Origin: Streptomyces sp. Ru71
GTDB lineage: Bacteria > Actinomycetota > Actinomycetes > Streptomycetales > Streptomycetaceae
Direction of reading: 5' to 3'
Assembly (NCBI RefSeq): GCF_002920535.1
Contig: NZ_PQSS01000045.1
Location: 1-61,210, forward strand
DNA length: 61,210 bases
Shown: one piece after another, positions 34,265 to 42,596 of the stretch
Layout of the letters: each line of letters begins with the position of its first letter
How positions within the stretch are numbered: the stretch's first letter is position 1
The notes under the pieces: model-generated
What the model was told of the DNA's origin: nothing
Database searches by the model: none
Seen by the model: the letters and a program-made list of their open reading frames with translations, nothing else
Program-made: the position numbers and the translations under genes

Positions 34265-35047
34265 TCAGCCCAGCCGCGCCGCCAGCCCCCCGGTGCAGCG
34301 GACCTCGTCGCCCGACGTGATCAGCAGCGCCTCCACCTCCGGCAGGGACTCCAGCCACTCCAGGGCCGCCTGCGACCCCATCGCGAACGCCGCCGTCGCC
34401 CAGCAGTCCGCCCAGGTCAGGGACGGGGCGGTCACCGTCACCGCGACCAGGTCCGTGACCGCCGGGCGGCCGGTGTGCGGATCGACGATATGGGCACCGC
34501 GTTCCGCAGTGCCGGACGTGGCGACCGCCAGCCGCTCGGTGCCCGCCGCCGAGATCACCGCGGCCAGCCCGCCGGGGCGCAGCGGGTCCGCGATACCGAC
34601 CCGCCAGGGACGCTGCGGGCCCGGCGAGCCGTACATCTGCACATCACCGCCGCCGTTGACGCTCACGCCGCTCGCCCCCGCCTCGGCCAGCAGCCGGGCC
34701 GCCCGTTCGGCCGCCCAGCCCTTGACGATGCCCGTCGGGTCGAGCCGCCCTCGGTAGCGCGGGCTGAACCAGCCGTCGCTGACCAGCTCCGCCTGCGCCG
34801 CCAGCTCCAGCACCGAGGCGACCTCGGGATCGCAGGCGTCGACGGTCACCTCGCCGCGGGCCAGCCGGGAGAGCTGGCTGTCCTCGCGGTAGGTGCTGAA
34901 CACGGCGTCCGCCCGGTGCAGCCCGGCGACGGCCTCGTCGAGCGCCGCCCGGACGGCTTCGGGGTTCCCGCCGCGGACGTCGAAGGAGAAGACCGTCCCC
35001 ATGACCTCCTCCGTCCGGCGCACCGCGGCGGGAGTCTGTTCGGCCAT
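34265..35047 (-). CDS. apbE: ApbE-type FMN transferase
   Basis: FAD:protein FMN transferase, 260 aa, attaching FMN through a phosphoester to Thr in FMN-binding-domain proteins. Signatures are TEEVMGTVFSFDVRG at the N-terminus, FSTYREDSQLSRL, the DPTGIVKGWAAERAARLL block, VNGGGDVQMYG, ATSGTAERGAHIVDP and the C-terminal LTWADCWATAAFAMG. No clear signal peptide is seen, although family members act outside the membrane, so export or start choice is uncertain; a GTG at 35059 overlapping the upstream gene is the alternative. The two FMN-binding proteins in this operon carry its target motif. Confidence 0.92.
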   Translation of the reverse strand: MAEQTPAAVRRTEEVMGTVFSFDVRGGNPEAVRAALDEAVAGLHRADAVFSTYREDSQLSRLARGEVTVDACDPEVASVLELAAQAELVSDGWFSPRYRGRLDPTGIVKGWAAERAARLLAEAGASGVSVNGGGDVQMYGSPGPQRPWRVGIADPLRPGGLAAVISAAGTERLAVATSGTAERGAHIVDPHTGRPAVTDLVAVTVTAPSLTWADCWATAAFAMGSQAALEWLESLPEVEALLITSGDEVRCTGGLAARLG

Positions 35048-35051
35048 CGGC

Positions 35052-35516
35052 TCAGCCACCGGCCCGGCCGGCCTGGTCCAGGGCCGACTGCAGTGACTTC
35101 CGGTAGCCCTCGCTGGTGTACGTGGCACCGGACACGGCGTCGATGTCCGCGCTGCCCGCGGCGACGGCCTCCTGGTTGAGCCGGGGCACGGCCAGCGCCG
35201 TCTTCTGATCGCTGCGCCCGCCCTTGGGCGCCTGGACCGCCTCGGCCCGGACGATCCTGCCGTCGCTCACGGTGATGCGGACCTGGACCGGCCCGTACTG
35301 GGTCCGCGCCACATCTCCGGTCAGCGTCCTGCTGCCGGGAGCGGCGGCGCCGCCCTGCGGGCCCTTGGGCGCGGCCGCGGAGGGCGGCGGCGCGACCGCG
35401 TCCGCGGCCGCTGAGGCCGGGTCCGTGGCGGGTTTCAGGGTCAGCAGCAGGACGACACCGGACACGGTGGCCGCGGTGGCCAGCACGATCCGCCGTACGG
35501 GGTGGCTCTTCCTCAT
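35052..35516 (-). CDS. Membrane-anchored FMN-binding domain protein (first copy)
   Basis: 154 aa. A basic N-terminus and one membrane anchor (RRIVLATAATVSGVVLLLTL, residues 8-27), a Pro/Ala-rich extracytoplasmic linker to about residue 60, then an FMN_bind domain with YGPVQVRITVSDGRIVRAE and the flavin acceptor motif SGATYT, whose last Thr (Thr134) should receive covalent FMN. It is an outer-face electron carrier for the reductase encoded just upstream, flavinylated by the ApbE encoded just downstream. It closely resembles the copy at 36977-37426, so the pair arose by duplication. Confidence 0.92.
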   Translation of the reverse strand: MRKSHPVRRIVLATAATVSGVVLLLTLKPATDPASAAADAVAPPPSAAAPKGPQGGAAAPGSRTLTGDVARTQYGPVQVRITVSDGRIVRAEAVQAPKGGRSDQKTALAVPRLNQEAVAAGSADIDAVSGATYTSEGYRKSLQSALDQAGRAGG

Positions 35517-35533
35517 GTGTGTGCGGCTCCCGG

Positions 35534-36916
35534 TCACATCTCGAACGACTCGTGGTGGATACGGCGGGCCGGCACCCCGGCGCCGCGCAGCGCCTCGTAC
35601 ACCGACTGCGCGAACCCGGGCGGGCCGCACAGGAACACGTCGTGCCGGTCCAGGTCCGGGATCTTGCGGCGCAGCGACTCGGGCGAGATGTCGGGTCGTT
35701 CGCCGTCGGGACTGTTCACGGCGTACATCAGCCGCGCCCCGCGCTCGTCGGCGATCTTCGCCAGCTCGTCCCACAGCGCGAGGTCCTGGGTGCTGTTGGC
35801 CCGGTACAGCAGCGTGAGGTCGCCGGCCGCGCCGGGCAGCGTCTCGAACAGGGCCCGCATCGGCGTGATGCCGACGCCGCCGGCGACCAGCAGCACCTTG
35901 CCGCGGCTGCGGCGCTGCGCGGTCAGCGCGCCGTACGGCCCCTCGGCCCACACCCGGGTGCCGGGCTGCAGCTCGCGCAGCCGGGAGCTGTGGTCGCCGA
36001 TCGCCTTCACAGTGATCCGCAGCATGCCGGGGCGCGGCGCCGCCGACAGCGAGTACGGGTGCGAGCTGAACCGCATCCCGGGCGCCAGGAACCGCCAGCG
36101 GAAGAACTGCCCGGCCTCCGCGCCCATCCGGTGCAGCTTGGTGCCGCTGATCAGGACCGACACGATGCCCGGCGTCTCCTCGATCACCGCCTCGACCCGC
36201 ATGCGGTGCCGCAGGTTCAGCCGGACCGGGGTGAGGACGCGGTACCACAGCACCAGCGCGGTGACCGTGCCGTACAGCCCGTACCAGAAGGTCTGCGCGG
36301 CCGGTTCGACGGCGAAGTCGTTGCCGTCGCTGATCTGGTGCCAGAAGGTCAGGAACACCGCCGCGTACGTCAGCAGATGGATGTGGTACCAGGTGTCGTA
36401 CCCCAGCCGGCGGCGCACGCCGCCCACCGACAGCAGCCCGATGACCAGCAGCAGCCCGGTGCCGATGGCGGCCTTGCCCAGATCGGGCAGCTCGGTGACC
36501 GAGTCGATGGTCTGCCGCACGATGTCCGTGACCGGCCGGCCCGCCTGCAGGGTGTAGCCCCACATGGTCAGGACGATGTGCGCGAGCACCAGGCAGAGCG
36601 TGTAGCGGCCGCTCATCGCGTGCCAGCGGGCCACCCGGTCGGAGCCCACCCGCCGCTCCAGCGCGGGCACCCGGGCCATCTGCAGCACCACCAGCGCCAT
36701 CAGATAGCCGGCGAGCAGGCCGGTGATCCGGCCCGCGCCCAGAACCCTTCCGGTGTCGTCGGCGATGGACGGGGTGTTGCGCCACCACAGCCACAGCACG
36801 CCCGCCGCGCCCGCCCCCACGGCGAGCAGCAGCACGGCGGCGGGGGAGCGGCGCGGTCGGATGCGGCGCATCGTCTGGCGGCGGGCGGCACGGCCGCCGG
36901 CGAGCGTGGTGCTCAC
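35534..36916 (-). CDS. Ferric-reductase-like membrane flavohaemoprotein (first copy)
   Basis: 460 aa. An N-terminal membrane domain with about six helices carries paired histidines (RWHAMSGRYTLCLVLAHIVL, TWYHIHLLTYAAVFLTFWHQ) suited to two b haems. The cytoplasmic FAD/NAD(P)H reductase half has HPYSLSAAP for FAD, AGGVGITPMRALFE for NAD(P) and a C-terminal FLCGPPGF. It should pass electrons from NAD(P)H across the membrane to the flavinylated partner. The GTG start has GGAGGA upstream. It is preceded by its paralogue pair, giving the order reductase, carrier, reductase, carrier, ApbE. Confidence 0.92.
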   Translation of the reverse strand: MSTTLAGGRAARRQTMRRIRPRRSPAAVLLLAVGAGAAGVLWLWWRNTPSIADDTGRVLGAGRITGLLAGYLMALVVLQMARVPALERRVGSDRVARWHAMSGRYTLCLVLAHIVLTMWGYTLQAGRPVTDIVRQTIDSVTELPDLGKAAIGTGLLLVIGLLSVGGVRRRLGYDTWYHIHLLTYAAVFLTFWHQISDGNDFAVEPAAQTFWYGLYGTVTALVLWYRVLTPVRLNLRHRMRVEAVIEETPGIVSVLISGTKLHRMGAEAGQFFRWRFLAPGMRFSSHPYSLSAAPRPGMLRITVKAIGDHSSRLRELQPGTRVWAEGPYGALTAQRRSRGKVLLVAGGVGITPMRALFETLPGAAGDLTLLYRANSTQDLALWDELAKIADERGARLMYAVNSPDGERPDISPESLRRKIPDLDRHDVFLCGPPGFAQSVYEALRGAGVPARRIHHESFEM

Positions 36917-36976
36917 GGTTCCTCCGGGGGGACGGGACCCTGTGGCCCACAGATACGGGCCGCCCCGCGGGAGTGT

Positions 36977-37426
36977 TCAGAGGCCCGCCGAGTCCAGCGC
37001 GGACTGCAGCGACTGCTTGTACCCGTCGCTGGTGTAGGTGGCGCCGGAGACGGAGTCGATGTCCGCGCTCTGCGCGTCCAGTGCCTCACGCCGCAGCTGG
37101 GGTATCGCGTAGCTGTTGATCTCCTGGTCGCGGGGGTTCTCCGTCGGGTAGACCACCGCGGTGATGTCGGTCAGCCTGCCGCCGCTCACGGTGACCCGGA
37201 CCTGGACGGGACCCCAGCGGGTGTCGACGGAGTCGCCGGTGACGGTCCTGGTGCCGGTCGCGCCGGGAGCGGCGGACGAACTCACCGACGGGCGGGGCGA
37301 GTTCGCGGTCGCCGGCGCCGGGGTGGCGTGCGGCTTCAGCGACAGCAGCAGCACCATCCCGGAGACGGTGGCGGCGCTCGCCAGCACGATCCGGCGCAGC
37401 GGGCGGTTCTTCCTCAACGCGTGCAC
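36977..37426 (-). CDS. Membrane-anchored FMN-binding domain protein (second copy)
   Basis: 149 aa, paralogue of the protein at 35052-35516: the anchor RRIVLASAATVSGMVLLLSL is nearly identical, a Pro/Ser-rich linker follows, and the FMN_bind domain has WGPVQVRVTVSGGR and SGATYT with acceptor Thr132. The start is a GTG with GAGG eight bases upstream; the alternative TTG four codons in aligns with the ATG of the other copy. Lower identity in the middle of the domain (TAVVYPTENPRDQEINS) suggests a different redox partner or potential. Confidence 0.9.
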   Translation of the reverse strand: MHALRKNRPLRRIVLASAATVSGMVLLLSLKPHATPAPATANSPRPSVSSSAAPGATGTRTVTGDSVDTRWGPVQVRVTVSGGRLTDITAVVYPTENPRDQEINSYAIPQLRREALDAQSADIDSVSGATYTSDGYKQSLQSALDSAGL

Positions 37427-37463
37427 GTCGACGGCCTCACAGTTCTCGCTCTTGTCGCTGTTC

Positions 37464-38816
37464 TCACAGTTCGAACGACTCGTGGTGGATACGCCGGTCC
37501 GGCACCCCGGCGGCGCGCAACTGCCCGTACACGTACGCGGCGAAGCCGTGCGGGCCGCACAGGTACACGTCATGCCCCGCGAGGTCGGGGAACGCCGCGC
37601 GCAGGGCGGCGGCCGACAGGTCGGGACGCTCGCCGTGCGGGCCGTTGAGCGCGTACCGCACCCGGGCGCCGCGCCAGCGCGCCAGCGCCTCCAACTCCGT
37701 GCCCAGCGCCAGGTCCTCGGCGCGGCGGGCCCGGTACAGCAGCGTCACCTCGCCCGGCAGCGTCTCGAACAGGGCGCGCAGCGGGGTGATGCCGACACCG
37801 CCCGCGATCAGCAGCGACTTCGCCGCCGTGCCCCGCTCGGCGGTCAGCGAGCCGTAGGGGCCCTCCGCCCACACCCGGGTGCCCGGCCGCAGCAGCGCCA
37901 CGGCCGCGCTGTGGCCGCCCAGCGCCTTCACCGTGATCCGCATCCGGTCCGCGCGCGGCGGCGCCGACAGGGAGTACGGCGTCGACGTGCGGCCCAGCCG
38001 AGCGTCGAGGAACCGCCACCGGAAGAACTGCCCCGGCCGCGCCCCCAGTTCGTCCAGGTGCCGCCCCCGTACGACGACGGAGTACACGCCCGGCACCTCC
38101 TGCTGCACGGACTCCACCCGGAGCCGGTGCCGGGCGTTGAGCCGCCACGGGGTCAGCAGGCGGAACCACACCACCAGTGCCGCGACCCCCAGGTACAGCG
38201 CGTACCAGAAGGCCGTGGCGGCCGGCTTGCCGTTGAAGTCGTTGCCGAGGGCCAGCTGGTGGCCGAACGCCAGGAACACGGCGGCGTACGTCAGCAGGTG
38301 GACGTGGTACCAGAACTCGTAGCTGGTGCGGCGCCGCACCGCGCGCACCGAGGTGACGCCGACCGCCAGCAGGATCACCGTGCCCGCGGTCGCCTTCAGC
38401 ATCTCCGGGTAGTCCAGGACCACCGTGACCGTCTCGTGCAGCAGCGAGGCGCGGTCCTGCGCCGCGTACCCGGCGAGGATCAGCACGATGTGCGCGAGCA
38501 GCAGGCAGATCGTGTACCGGCCGGCCATCGCGTGCCAGCGCGCCACCCGGTCCGAGCCGATCCGCCGCTCCAGCAGCGGCACCCGGGCCATCAGCCCCAC
38601 CACCACCGCGCACGCGTACCCGCACAGCAGCCCGGCGATCCGCCCGGCACCGGTCAGCCAGCCCGCCGTGCCGACCACGGAAGCGGTGTCCGACCACCAC
38701 AGCGCGATCACCGCCGCGGCCCCCGCCCACACCGCGGCCAGCACACCGGCCGCCGGGGAGGGCCGGGCGGGCGGCGCCGCGTGCGGGGCGAGCCGCCGCT
38801 CGTCCACCGTCGTCAT
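37464..38816 (-). CDS. Ferric-reductase-like membrane flavohaemoprotein (second copy)
   Basis: 450 aa paralogue of the protein at 35534-36916 with the same order of parts: haem-binding membrane domain (RWHAMAGRYTICLLLAHIVL, FWYHVHLLTYAAVFLAFGHQ), FAD motif TPYSLSAPP, NAD(P) motif AGGVGITPLRALFE and C-terminal LCGPHGF. The last residues RRIHHESFEL match RRIHHESFEM of the other copy. The ATG has AAAGGAA upstream. It is the first gene of the minus-strand operon and is divergent from a response-regulator gene, with ordered repeats in the 150-base gap. Confidence 0.92.
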   Translation of the reverse strand: MTTVDERRLAPHAAPPARPSPAAGVLAAVWAGAAAVIALWWSDTASVVGTAGWLTGAGRIAGLLCGYACAVVVGLMARVPLLERRIGSDRVARWHAMAGRYTICLLLAHIVLILAGYAAQDRASLLHETVTVVLDYPEMLKATAGTVILLAVGVTSVRAVRRRTSYEFWYHVHLLTYAAVFLAFGHQLALGNDFNGKPAATAFWYALYLGVAALVVWFRLLTPWRLNARHRLRVESVQQEVPGVYSVVVRGRHLDELGARPGQFFRWRFLDARLGRTSTPYSLSAPPRADRMRITVKALGGHSAAVALLRPGTRVWAEGPYGSLTAERGTAAKSLLIAGGVGITPLRALFETLPGEVTLLYRARRAEDLALGTELEALARWRGARVRYALNGPHGERPDLSAAALRAAFPDLAGHDVYLCGPHGFAAYVYGQLRAAGVPDRRIHHESFEL

Positions 38817-38863
38817 CAGTCGTGTTCCTTTCGCCTGTCCGAAGAGCAACTGTGCGGGGCGAA

Positions 38864-38919
38864 CCTCTGAGGACCCTCTGAAACGGCTCCCCTCAGCGCG
38901 GACTCAAAGGAAACTCAGA
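38864..38919. promoter_or_regulatory. Two inverted pairs of 11-bp-spaced repeats, predicted response-regulator site
   Basis: CCTCTGA occurs at 38864-38870 and 38875-38881, an 11-bp pitch. In the opposite orientation ACTCAAA (38902-38908) and ACTCAGA (38913-38919) also sit 11 bp apart. The reverse complement of TCTGA is TCAGA, so these are two head-to-head pairs of one half-site. An 11-bp tandem pitch is typical of OmpR/PhoB-family regulators, and the place between the regulator gene and the reductase operon fits joint control. Confidence 0.68.
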
Positions 38920-38969
38920 GCCGCCGGCGTCACCCGCGCCCCGCACCAGGGGCGATCCTGGAGGCAGCC

Positions 38970-39713
38970 ATGAACACCACCACCCGCTCCGGCCGCCCCG
39001 CCCTCACCCGCCCCGACGGCACGCCCCTGCGCGTCCTCGTCGTCGACGACGACCCCGACCTCGCCGAGGTCCTCTCCGGCGCCCTGCGCTACGAGGGCTG
39101 GCGGATCCGCACGGCCGGCGACGGCGCCTCCGCGCTCACCGCCGCCCGCGAGCTGCTGCCCGACGCGGTCGTCCTGGACGTGATGCTCCCCGACACCGAC
39201 GGCTTCGCCGTGCTGCGCGGGCTGCGCGAGGTCCGCCCGGACGTGTGCGTGCTGTTCCTCACCGCACGCGACGCCGTGGAGGACCGCATCGCCGGCATCA
39301 CCGCCGGCGGGGACGACTACGTCACCAAGCCGTTCAGCCTGGAGGAGGTCGTCGCCCGGCTGCGCGGACTGCTGCGCCGCGCCGGCATGGCCGGCCGGGC
39401 CGACGAGGGCCCGCGGCTCGTCGTCGGCGACCTGGTCATGGACGAGGAGGCCCGCGAGGTCACCCGCGCCGGCGAGCTGATCGAGCTGTCGCCCACCGAG
39501 TTCGAACTGCTGCGCTTCCTCATGCGCAACCCGCGCCGGGTGCTGAGCAAGGCCCGGATCCTGGACCGCGTGTGGTCCTACGACTTCGGTGGCCGCGCCC
39601 ATGTCGTCGAGCTGTACATCTCCTACCTGCGCAAGAAGGTCGACGCGGGCCGCGAGCCGATGATCCACACCGTGCGCGGCGCCGGGTACGTGCTCAAGCC
39701 GGTGACACCGTGA
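38970..39713 (+). CDS. OmpR-family response regulator
   Basis: 247 aa. The receiver domain (residues 20-135) has VLVVDDDPD and phospho-acceptor Asp70 in VVLDVMLPDTDG, with the conserved Lys in YVTKPFSLEE. The winged-helix output domain has IELSPTEFELLRFLMRNP, KARILDRVWSYDFGG, VVELYISYLRKKVD and IHTVRGAGYVL. It is coupled to the histidine kinase gene by a GTGA overlap. It probably controls the divergent ferric-reductase operon through the 11-bp repeats upstream. Confidence 0.95.
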   Translation: MNTTTRSGRPALTRPDGTPLRVLVVDDDPDLAEVLSGALRYEGWRIRTAGDGASALTAARELLPDAVVLDVMLPDTDGFAVLRGLREVRPDVCVLFLTARDAVEDRIAGITAGGDDYVTKPFSLEEVVARLRGLLRRAGMAGRADEGPRLVVGDLVMDEEAREVTRAGELIELSPTEFELLRFLMRNPRRVLSKARILDRVWSYDFGGRAHVVELYISYLRKKVDAGREPMIHTVRGAGYVLKPVTP

Positions 39714-41173
39714 GCCGGCCGGGGCGGCGTCTGCCGTGGCCGCGGACGCTGCGGGCCCGCCTCACCGCCGGTCTGGTGGTGCTGCTGGCGATCAGCTGCG
39801 CCGCGGTGGGCGTGGCCGCCGTCGTCGAACTGGACGGCTTCCTGACCCGCCGGGTCGACCAGCAGCTCACCGACGTCGGCCCCCGGTTCCCGGCCAGCCT
39901 GGAGCACGCCGGGAAGCTGCCCGACGACAACGACGGCGACGAACACGGCGACACCCGCCGCCAGGCCACCGGCACCTTCGGCGCCCGCCTGGTGGACGGC
40001 ACGGTCACCAACGCGGCCGTGGTCCGCTCCGGCGACGTGACGACCGACCTGGGCGTCACCCTCTCGCCCCGCGACGAGCGGACGCTGGCCGCCGTCCCGG
40101 CCGACGGCCACGGCCACAGCGTCCACCTGTCCGCCCTGGACGACTACCGGGTGCTGGCCGGCCGCGGCCGGGACGGCGACGTGCTGATCACCGGGCTGCC
40201 GCTGGAGCCCGTGGAGGCCGCCGTGCACCGGCTGGAGGCGGTCGCCGCGATCGTCTTCGGCGTCGCGCTCGCCGCCACCGGCGTGGCCGGGGCGCTGTGG
40301 GTGCGCTGGTCGCTGCGGCCGCTGAGCCGGGTCGCCGCGACCGCCACCCGGGTCAGCGAGCTTCCGCTGGCCAGCGGGGAGGTGGCGCTGCCGCCCAGGG
40401 CGCCGGAGTCCGACCCGCGCGGCGAGGTGGGACGGGTCGCCGCCGCCTTCAACCGCATGCTCGGCCATGTCGAGGACGCGTTGACCAAGCGGCACGCCAG
40501 TGAGGAGCGGCTGCGGCGCTTCGCCGCCGACGCCAGCCACGAGCTGCGCACTCCCGTGGCCTCCGTGCGCGGCCACGCGGAGCTGGCCCTGCTGCACCCC
40601 GGGCCGGTGCCGCCGGAGGTCACGCGCGCCCTGGAGCGGATCGCCGCCGAGTCCTCCCGGATGGGCGAGATGGTCGATGAGATGCTGCTGCTGGCCCGGC
40701 TGGACGCGGGCCGCCCGCTGGAGAGCCGCCCGGTCGACCTCACCCGCCTGGTGCTGGACGCGGTCACCGACGCCGGTGCGGCCGGCCCCGGCCACCGCTG
40801 GACCCTGGACCTGCCGGAGGAACCGGTCACGGTCCCCGGCGACGCCCACCGGCTGCAACAGGTGCTGGCCAACCTGCTGGCCAACGCGCGGGGCCACACG
40901 CCCGCCGGTACCGAGGTGACGGTGTCCCTGGCCACCGACGGCCCGGAAGCGGTCCTCACCGTCCAGGACGACGGCCCCGGCATCCCCGCGGACATCCAGC
41001 CCGACGTCTTCGAACGCTTCACCCGAGCCGACCACCGCCGCACGAAGACCCCCGGCGGCGGAGCGGGCCTGGGCCTGTCGATCGTGTCGGCGGTGGTGAG
41101 GGCACACGGGGGCAGGGTGGGGCTGGAGAGCCGCCCGGGCTTCACGGAGTTCCGGGTGCACATACCGACCTAA
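39710..41173 (+). CDS. Membrane sensor histidine kinase
   Basis: 487 aa. Two membrane helices (about residues 17-40 and 175-198) bracket an extracytoplasmic sensor of about 130 residues containing an acidic, His-containing stretch (PDDNDGDEHGDTRRQ, residues 71-85) that could bind a metal. HAMP follows, then HisKA with His277 in ASHELRTPVAS and HATPase_c with NLLANARGH, DDGPGIPAD and GAGLGLSIVSAVV. The signal is unknown; divergence from flavin/ferric-reductase genes makes metal or redox state plausible. The stop is followed directly by a repeat-family element. Confidence 0.93.
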   Translation: MSRPGRRLPWPRTLRARLTAGLVVLLAISCAAVGVAAVVELDGFLTRRVDQQLTDVGPRFPASLEHAGKLPDDNDGDEHGDTRRQATGTFGARLVDGTVTNAAVVRSGDVTTDLGVTLSPRDERTLAAVPADGHGHSVHLSALDDYRVLAGRGRDGDVLITGLPLEPVEAAVHRLEAVAAIVFGVALAATGVAGALWVRWSLRPLSRVAATATRVSELPLASGEVALPPRAPESDPRGEVGRVAAAFNRMLGHVEDALTKRHASEERLRRFAADASHELRTPVASVRGHAELALLHPGPVPPEVTRALERIAAESSRMGEMVDEMLLLARLDAGRPLESRPVDLTRLVLDAVTDAGAAGPGHRWTLDLPEEPVTVPGDAHRLQQVLANLLANARGHTPAGTEVTVSLATDGPEAVLTVQDDGPGIPADIQPDVFERFTRADHRRTKTPGGGAGLGLSIVSAVVRAHGGRVGLESRPGFTEFRVHIPT

Positions 41174-41222
41174 AGGGGCGCGGTGCTGTATCGATGTGCG
41201 GCTCCGCCGCGCGGGCGCGCAG
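41174..41222. repeat. Variant of the dispersed GC-rich repeat
   Basis: Begins AAAGGGGCGCGG like the other copies but continues TGCTGTATCGATGTGCGGCT, with an internal GCGGCTCCGCCGC hairpin. It fills nearly the whole 53-base gap between the convergent kinase and transpeptidase genes. Confidence 0.65.
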
Positions 41223-41226
41223 CACC

Positions 41227-41928
41227 TCAGTACCGCGTAACAGCCGTAACGCCGCTCACTGTCCCGACAGCGATGTGCGGGTTGTTCCGAGGCGTCACCC
41301 ACCGCAGAATCCGCCGCATCGTGTCCTCGGGGACGGACACACACCCAGCCGTAGGGCCGGCCCCGTTGACGTGCAGAAAAATGCCGGCGCCGCGATTCCG
41401 CACGGGCGCTGCGTAGTTGAACCCGACGACCAGCGCGTACGCGTACTGCGCCCGGTACGACACAAGACGCTCGGCCTCCGAGGCCCGGCAGTCGGAGGCC
41501 AACGGCTCGCTCCACCGGTTGTACGCACGGGAGTCGTTGTCCTGGCACCACCAGGAGTCCCGCCGAACCGCCCGGTACGGCATCCGCGTACCGCTCGGGG
41601 CCGCCTCGACCCCGAAGGCGAAGGGCAGGCCGTACAACCCGGTGGGCGTCGTGTTCGTGCCCTGGCGCCGCTTCGCCCCCTCCACGAGCCCCTTGGCCCC
41701 GAACCGCGCCGGCGCCGAGCCGGCCCGCACCCACCGGCCGTCGCGCAGGTCCCACCAGCTGACCGTGCCCGTGGTGGAGCCGGTGCTCGGCGCCTGGGCG
41801 ATGATCAGCTGCGTGCCGCCGCCGGTGTCCCGCATCCGCTCGGGCAGCGGGGCCTCGCCGCCGGGTGCGGCACCGAGGGCGAGCAGGGAGGCGGAGGCGA
41901 GGGCGGCGGCGACGGCACGGGGGCGCAT
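41227..41928 (-). CDS. Exported L,D-transpeptidase (YkuD-like) protein
   Basis: 233 aa with a Sec signal (AVAAALASASLLALGAAPGG). The catalytic region has His186 (FLHVNG) and Cys196 in GPTAGCVSVP, the YkuD-type arrangement, after TPTGLYGLPFAFG and ALVVGFNY. It probably forms or remodels 3-3 peptidoglycan cross-links or tethers proteins outside the cell. The ATG lies only three bases beyond the stop of the PPOX gene, so the two are co-transcribed although functionally unlike. Confidence 0.85.
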   Translation of the reverse strand: MRPRAVAAALASASLLALGAAPGGEAPLPERMRDTGGGTQLIIAQAPSTGSTTGTVSWWDLRDGRWVRAGSAPARFGAKGLVEGAKRRQGTNTTPTGLYGLPFAFGVEAAPSGTRMPYRAVRRDSWWCQDNDSRAYNRWSEPLASDCRASEAERLVSYRAQYAYALVVGFNYAAPVRNRGAGIFLHVNGAGPTAGCVSVPEDTMRRILRWVTPRNNPHIAVGTVSGVTAVTRY

Positions 41929-41931
41929 GGC

Positions 41932-42519
41932 TCAGACCGTAGACGGGGGCAGCGGCAGCGGCAGCCCGGGTAGGCCGTCCAGGCTGGTCGCGATGTGCTC
42001 CTTCTTGGCGAAGTACGCGCCGAGCGAGGCGTCGTCCTCCCGGGCGAACCGCTTGCCGTGCAGATCGCGGTCGGCGTCGTACGTCATGAACGGCACCGCG
42101 TATCCGCAGGTGTCGCGGACGAGTTCGGCGTGCACGACGATGATCGCGCGCAGACCGTGCGCGGTGTGGTCGATGTCCGGGAAGCGGGCGAGCAGTTCGG
42201 GGAAGCGGGGGTCGTCGCGGAAGACGGGCTCGCCCCGGCCGTGCACGCGCACGATGTTGGGCGGGCCCTGGAAGGCGCACCACATCAGGGTGATCCGGCC
42301 GTTCTCCCGCAGATGGGCGATGGTCTCGGCGTTGGACCCGGCGAAGTCCAGGTAGGCCACGGTGTGCTCGTCAAGCACCGCGAAGGAGCCCTTCAGGCCC
42401 TTGGGGGAGAGGTTGACCGTGCCGTCGCCGGACAGCGGGGCGGTCGCCGTGAAGAAGAGGGGCTGTTCCTCGATGAAGGTGCGGAGCCTGCCGTCGATGC
42501 GCTCATAGGTCTTTCCCAT
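41932..42519 (-). CDS. Pyridoxamine 5'-phosphate oxidase-family flavoprotein
   Basis: 195 aa. The split-barrel PPOX fold is indicated by QPLFFTATAPLSGDGTVNLS, the PKGLKG loop, VAYLDFAGSNAETIAHLREN and a GRITLMWCAF strand. This subgroup binds FMN or F420 but is not the true pdxH; the substrate is unknown. The promoter is strong and the predicted transcript start is within two bases of the ATG. It is the first gene of a two-gene unit with the transpeptidase and divergent from argG. Confidence 0.85.
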   Translation of the reverse strand: MGKTYERIDGRLRTFIEEQPLFFTATAPLSGDGTVNLSPKGLKGSFAVLDEHTVAYLDFAGSNAETIAHLRENGRITLMWCAFQGPPNIVRVHGRGEPVFRDDPRFPELLARFPDIDHTAHGLRAIIVVHAELVRDTCGYAVPFMTYDADRDLHGKRFAREDDASLGAYFAKKEHIATSLDGLPGLPLPLPPSTV

Positions 42520-42557
42520 GTCTAACGATTATTGGGCAGATTCGTTCGAGTGTCTAA
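42519..42557 (-). promoter_or_regulatory. Promoter of PPOX-family gene with spaced direct repeats
   Basis: On the minus strand TAGACA (42556-42551), 17 bases and AATAAT (42533-42528), eight bases before the ATG. The plus-strand word TGTCTAA is repeated at 42519-42525 and 42551-42557, 32 bp apart (three turns): one copy covers the -35 and the other overlaps the start codon, fitting a repressor site. Confidence 0.58.
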
Positions 42558-42596
42558 GGAATTTGCGGCTCCGTTTGCCGCCGCGCAAGCCCTGGA

